8,563 nt of DNA from Planctomycetaceae bacterium UBA4655 (GTDB taxonomy: Bacteria; Planctomycetota; Planctomycetia; Pirellulales; UBA1268), in assembly GCA_002405515.1 (NCBI GenBank), contig DHLZ01000052.1:1-8563 (forward strand). Direction: 5' to 3'. How positions within the stretch are numbered: the first letter of the stretch is position 1; each line of letters opens with the position of its first letter. The notes beneath the pieces were generated by a model. The model searched no databases and was not told the origin of the DNA. It was given only the letters and a program-made list of their open reading frames with translations. This document shows, piece by piece, positions 6,663 through 8,563 of the stretch. Made by a program: the position numbers and the translations under genes.

Positions 6663-7900
6663 CCTGCGAAATCCCCCCGAGTCCGTGGGCGGCCCACGGC
6701 GCGACCGATCGCGGCCGCCAGCCTCGAAAGATCCTCGGCGGAATGGTGCCAGGAGAGACTCGCCCGGACGAGGCTTCTCCCCTGCGGCACGCTCGGGGGC
6801 CGGATGGCCGGCACGAAGAACCCTTCGACGGCGAGCGCCTCCTGGACTCCGCATGCGGCTTCGGCCGACCCCGCCACGACGGGCACGATCTGCGCAGCCG
6901 CGCCCCCGAGGTCGATGCCTTCGGCGACGAGAGACTCCCGAAAGGAAGCAGCCCTCTCGAGCAGCTCCCGCCTGCGGAGCGGCTCCTCGAGGATGAGCCC
7001 GATGGCCCGTTCTGCCGCGGCGGCCACGGCCGGCGGATGCGCCGTGGAGAAGATCCAGGCCCTCGCCTTGTGACGCAGCCATTCGATGAGCTTCGCATGG
7101 CCGGCTACGAACCCGCCCGCGGCGCCGACCGCCTTGGAGAGGGTGCCCACGCGGACCTGGACCCCGTCGGCGCAGCCTGCCGCCTCGACGAGGCCGCTGC
7201 CACGGTCACCGAAGACGCCAGTGGCGTGCGCCTCGTCCACCATCACGATCGCCCCGTGCCGCTCCGCGACCTCGCACAGGCCGGCGAGAGGCGCGATGGT
7301 GCCGTCCATCGAGAAGAGCGTGTCGGTGACGACGAGCCGGCGGCGGGCGAGTTTCGCCGACCCGAGCAGACGATCGAGCGAGGCGAGGTCGCGATGGGCG
7401 TAGATTCCCACCTCGGCCCGGGAGAGACGGCAGCCGTCGATGATGCTCGCGTGGTTCCGCTCGTCGCTCGCGACAAAATCGCCGGAGCCGGCGACCGCCG
7501 CGATCGTGGCCGTGTTGGCCGCAAAGCCGCTCGGAAAGACGAGTGCGTTCTCGACGGCGAGGAGGCCGGCGATCGCCCGCTCGAGCCGTTCGTGGGCGAG
7601 GCTGTGGCCGCTCACGAGCGGGCTGGCTCCCGCGCCGAAACCCTCGGCACAGGCCCCTTTCGACGCGGCTTTCGTGAGCCGGACATCCCCCGCGTAGCCG
7701 AGGTAGTCGTTGCTCCCGAAGTTCAGGAGCGTTCGCCCGTCGAGCACGACCGTCGCCCCCTGCCGCCCCGACCGGACGCGGTGGGGCCTCTCGAGCCCGG
7801 CCGCCCGCATCGATTCCATGTCGGCATCGATCCAGGCAAGCCGCTCCGGCAGCGGCGCCGCCGTGGACCTTTCGACTGGTGGAGGAAGTCGGCAGGGCAT
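6659..7900 (-). CDS. bioF: 8-amino-7-oxononanoate synthase (BioF) or closely related alpha-oxoamine synthase
   Basis: This PLP enzyme of 413 residues belongs to the alpha-oxoamine synthases, which condense an amino acid with an acyl thioester and release CO2. BioF joins alanine and pimeloyl-ACP/CoA in biotin synthesis. Visible features are NFGSNDYLGYA (60-70), GAGASPLVSGHSLAHERLE (89-107), the ring-stacking histidine region DERNHASIIDG (146-156), DTLFSMDGTIAPL, DEAHATGVFGDRGSGL with D222 and H225, and GTLSKAVGAAGG with the PLP lysine K256. The C-terminal LVRASLSWHHSAEDLSRL resembles BioF more than threonine-linked Kbl. No other biotin gene is in the window, so another acyl acceptor role, for example in lipid synthesis, remains possible. 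The ATG at 7900 lies 4 bases after the EVE gene stop. An in-frame GTG at 7939 has GGAG about 4 bases upstream and would add 13 residues, overlapping the EVE gene; the choice is uncertain. The TGA overlaps the FMO start. Confidence 0.85.
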   Translation of the reverse strand: MPCRLPPPVERSTAAPLPERLAWIDADMESMRAAGLERPHRVRSGRQGATVVLDGRTLLNFGSNDYLGYAGDVRLTKAASKGACAEGFGAGASPLVSGHSLAHERLERAIAGLLAVENALVFPSGFAANTATIAAVAGSGDFVASDERNHASIIDGCRLSRAEVGIYAHRDLASLDRLLGSAKLARRRLVVTDTLFSMDGTIAPLAGLCEVAERHGAIVMVDEAHATGVFGDRGSGLVEAAGCADGVQVRVGTLSKAVGAAGGFVAGHAKLIEWLRHKARAWIFSTAHPPAVAAAAERAIGLILEEPLRRRELLERAASFRESLVAEGIDLGGAAAQIVPVVAGSAEAACGVQEALAVEGFFVPAIRPPSVPQGRSLVRASLSWHHSAEDLSRLAAAIGRAVGRPRTRGDFAG

Positions 7901-7904
7901 GCGA

Positions 7905-8372
7905 TCAGGCCGGGCACCCGGCAAGCTTGCGGATGGCACGAAACTCCGTCTCCGTCACCGGATGCACCGAGAGCCGGCTGCCGCGCCGCAGGAGTTCCAT
8001 CCCGGCGAGGGCCTTCACGCCCCGCAGTTCCTCGAGCGGAATCTCCCGCGGAAAGATTTCGAGGAGCTTGACGTCGACCATCGACCAGACGGGATTCTCG
8101 GGCGACGCCTTCGGATCGTGATAGTCGCTCTTCGGATTCCACGCGGTCGGATCGGCGTAGGCCTCACGAACCACCTCGACGACACCCGCCACGGCCGACG
8201 GCTCGGCGTTCGAATGATAGAAGAGGCAGCGATCGCCTCTTTTCATGGCACGCAGAAAATTGCGTGCCTGATAATTGCGCACGCCCTCCCAGTGCGTCGT
8301 CTTGCCCTTCGCCTTCGCGAGATCGTGGATCGAGAAGACGTCGGGCTCGCTCTTGATCAGCCAAAGGTTCAT
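7905..8372 (-). CDS. EVE domain protein (DUF55, THYN1-like)
   Basis: The 155 residues form a single complete EVE domain, a PUA-like fold. Recognisable parts are the opening WLIKSEPDVFSIHDL (4-18), HWEGVRNYQARNFLRAMKRGD (27-47), the strand and turn CLFYHSN, GVVEVVREAY, then a proline-rich loop with DYHDPKA, WSMVDVKLLEIFP and the closing LLRRGSRLSVHPVTETEF. Eukaryotic THYN1 and some bacterial EVE domains bind modified cytosine or other nucleic-acid modifications in an aromatic pocket. Free-standing bacterial members like this one have no settled role, and ligand binding here is inferred from family. It is upstream of bioF in a tight cluster. There is no Shine-Dalgarno sequence before the ATG (8370-8372), and a -10-like box sits only 6 bases upstream, so the mRNA may be leaderless. 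Confidence 0.92.
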   Translation of the reverse strand: MNLWLIKSEPDVFSIHDLAKAKGKTTHWEGVRNYQARNFLRAMKRGDRCLFYHSNAEPSAVAGVVEVVREAYADPTAWNPKSDYHDPKASPENPVWSMVDVKLLEIFPREIPLEELRGVKALAGMELLRRGSRLSVHPVTETEFRAIRKLAGCPA

Positions 8373-8378
8373 GCGGGC

Positions 8379-8384
8379 ATTGTA
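8379..8384 (-). promoter_or_regulatory. Candidate -10 box immediately upstream of the EVE gene
   Basis: The minus strand reads TACAAT here, one base from TATAAT, and ends 6 bases before the ATG. Transcription would start at or next to the start codon, giving a leaderless message, consistent with the missing ribosome binding site. A TTGACC at 8395-8400 resembles a -35 box but is only 10 bases from the -10, too close for normal sigma-70 use. Confidence 0.35.
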
Positions 8385-8509
8385 ACCGCTTGCGGGTCAA
8401 CGCCGCCGGGTTCGGGGCTGCCCGTGCCCATCGCCGTAGCGACGATGCGTCTGCTCCACCGGCGGCAATGCGGCCTCCAGGAAAGCCCCCGAGACCGCCA
8501 CCGGCGAGA

Positions 8510-8563
8510 TCAGAGCAGGCTCTCGAGCAGCAGCCGCATCTTGCGGAGCTCGCCCGGCTGGCT
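8510..8563 (-). CDS. C-terminal end of an unidentified gene (partial, runs off the window)
   Basis: Reading the minus strand from the right edge gives 17 codons ending in TGA at 8510-8512: SQPGELRKMRLLLESLL. Every codon before the stop ends in G or C, the same pattern as the confirmed genes, and the residues look like an amphipathic C-terminal helix. The product cannot be identified from so little. It lies 137 bp upstream of the EVE gene in the same direction; that gap (8373-8509) shows no strong terminator or other gene. Confidence 0.5.
   Translation of the reverse strand, partial: SQPGELRKMRLLLESLL

Noticed and set aside
6663..7082. An N-terminal extension of the FMO frame up to 7082
   Set aside because: The extra 140 residues lie antiparallel-free within bioF in another frame, have no homology signature, and the ATGA-coupled start at 6662 sits correctly before the FAD-binding motif.
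8443..8563. A plus-strand frame starting at an ATG near 8446 and open to the window end
   Set aside because: The translation is Arg/Ser-rich and shadow-like, while the minus strand gives a plausible gene end with all G/C third positions.

Overview
The window looks like chromosomal DNA from a GC-rich Gram-negative bacterium, most likely a planctomycete. That assignment rests on overall character: very high G+C with almost exclusive G/C third codon positions, a very large AsmA/TamB-like envelope protein, weak or absent Shine-Dalgarno sequences at most starts, and a MobA-type enzyme carrying a His/Arg/Trp-rich N-terminal domain that I associate from memory with planctomycete proteins. No search could be run, so the phylum is an inference. 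No rRNA, tRNA, CRISPR array, phage or insertion-sequence gene was seen.

Layout. Left part (46-1227, minus): a two-domain protein with an unrecognised N-terminal domain and a C-terminal molybdenum-cofactor guanylyltransferase (MobA)-like domain. A divergent intergenic region (1228-1393) follows, with a good -10 box and ribosome binding site for the rightward gene, a weaker -10 candidate for the leftward gene and a perfect 8-bp-arm inverted repeat between them. Centre (1394-5314, plus): a 1306-residue single-pass membrane-anchored protein with the look of the AsmA/TamB/YhdP family, ending in a tandem 7-residue repeat. Right part (5214-8372, minus): a compact cluster read EVE-domain protein -> BioF-like alpha-oxoamine synthase -> flavin-containing monooxygenase (FMO). 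The gaps are 4 bp between EVE and bioF and a 4-base ATGA overlap between bioF and the FMO gene. The last 17 codons of another minus-strand gene enter at the right edge (8510-8563).

How the genes may work together. BioF and the FMO are probably translationally coupled, so the monooxygenase may act on the same metabolite or lipid route as the PLP enzyme. Canonical biotin synthesis (BioF makes 8-amino-7-oxononanoate) needs no FMO. The EVE protein is upstream in the same tight cluster but has no obvious metabolic link. The MobA fusion and the AsmA-like gene are divergently arranged and could share regulation through the palindrome.

The most unusual spot is 5214-5314. There the AsmA-like and FMO genes converge and overlap by 101 bp, and the overlap contains three 21-bp tandem repeats that are translated on both strands. 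No clear new defence or mobile system is present. The best leads are the MobA fusion domain, the dual-coded repeat and the bioF-FMO pair.
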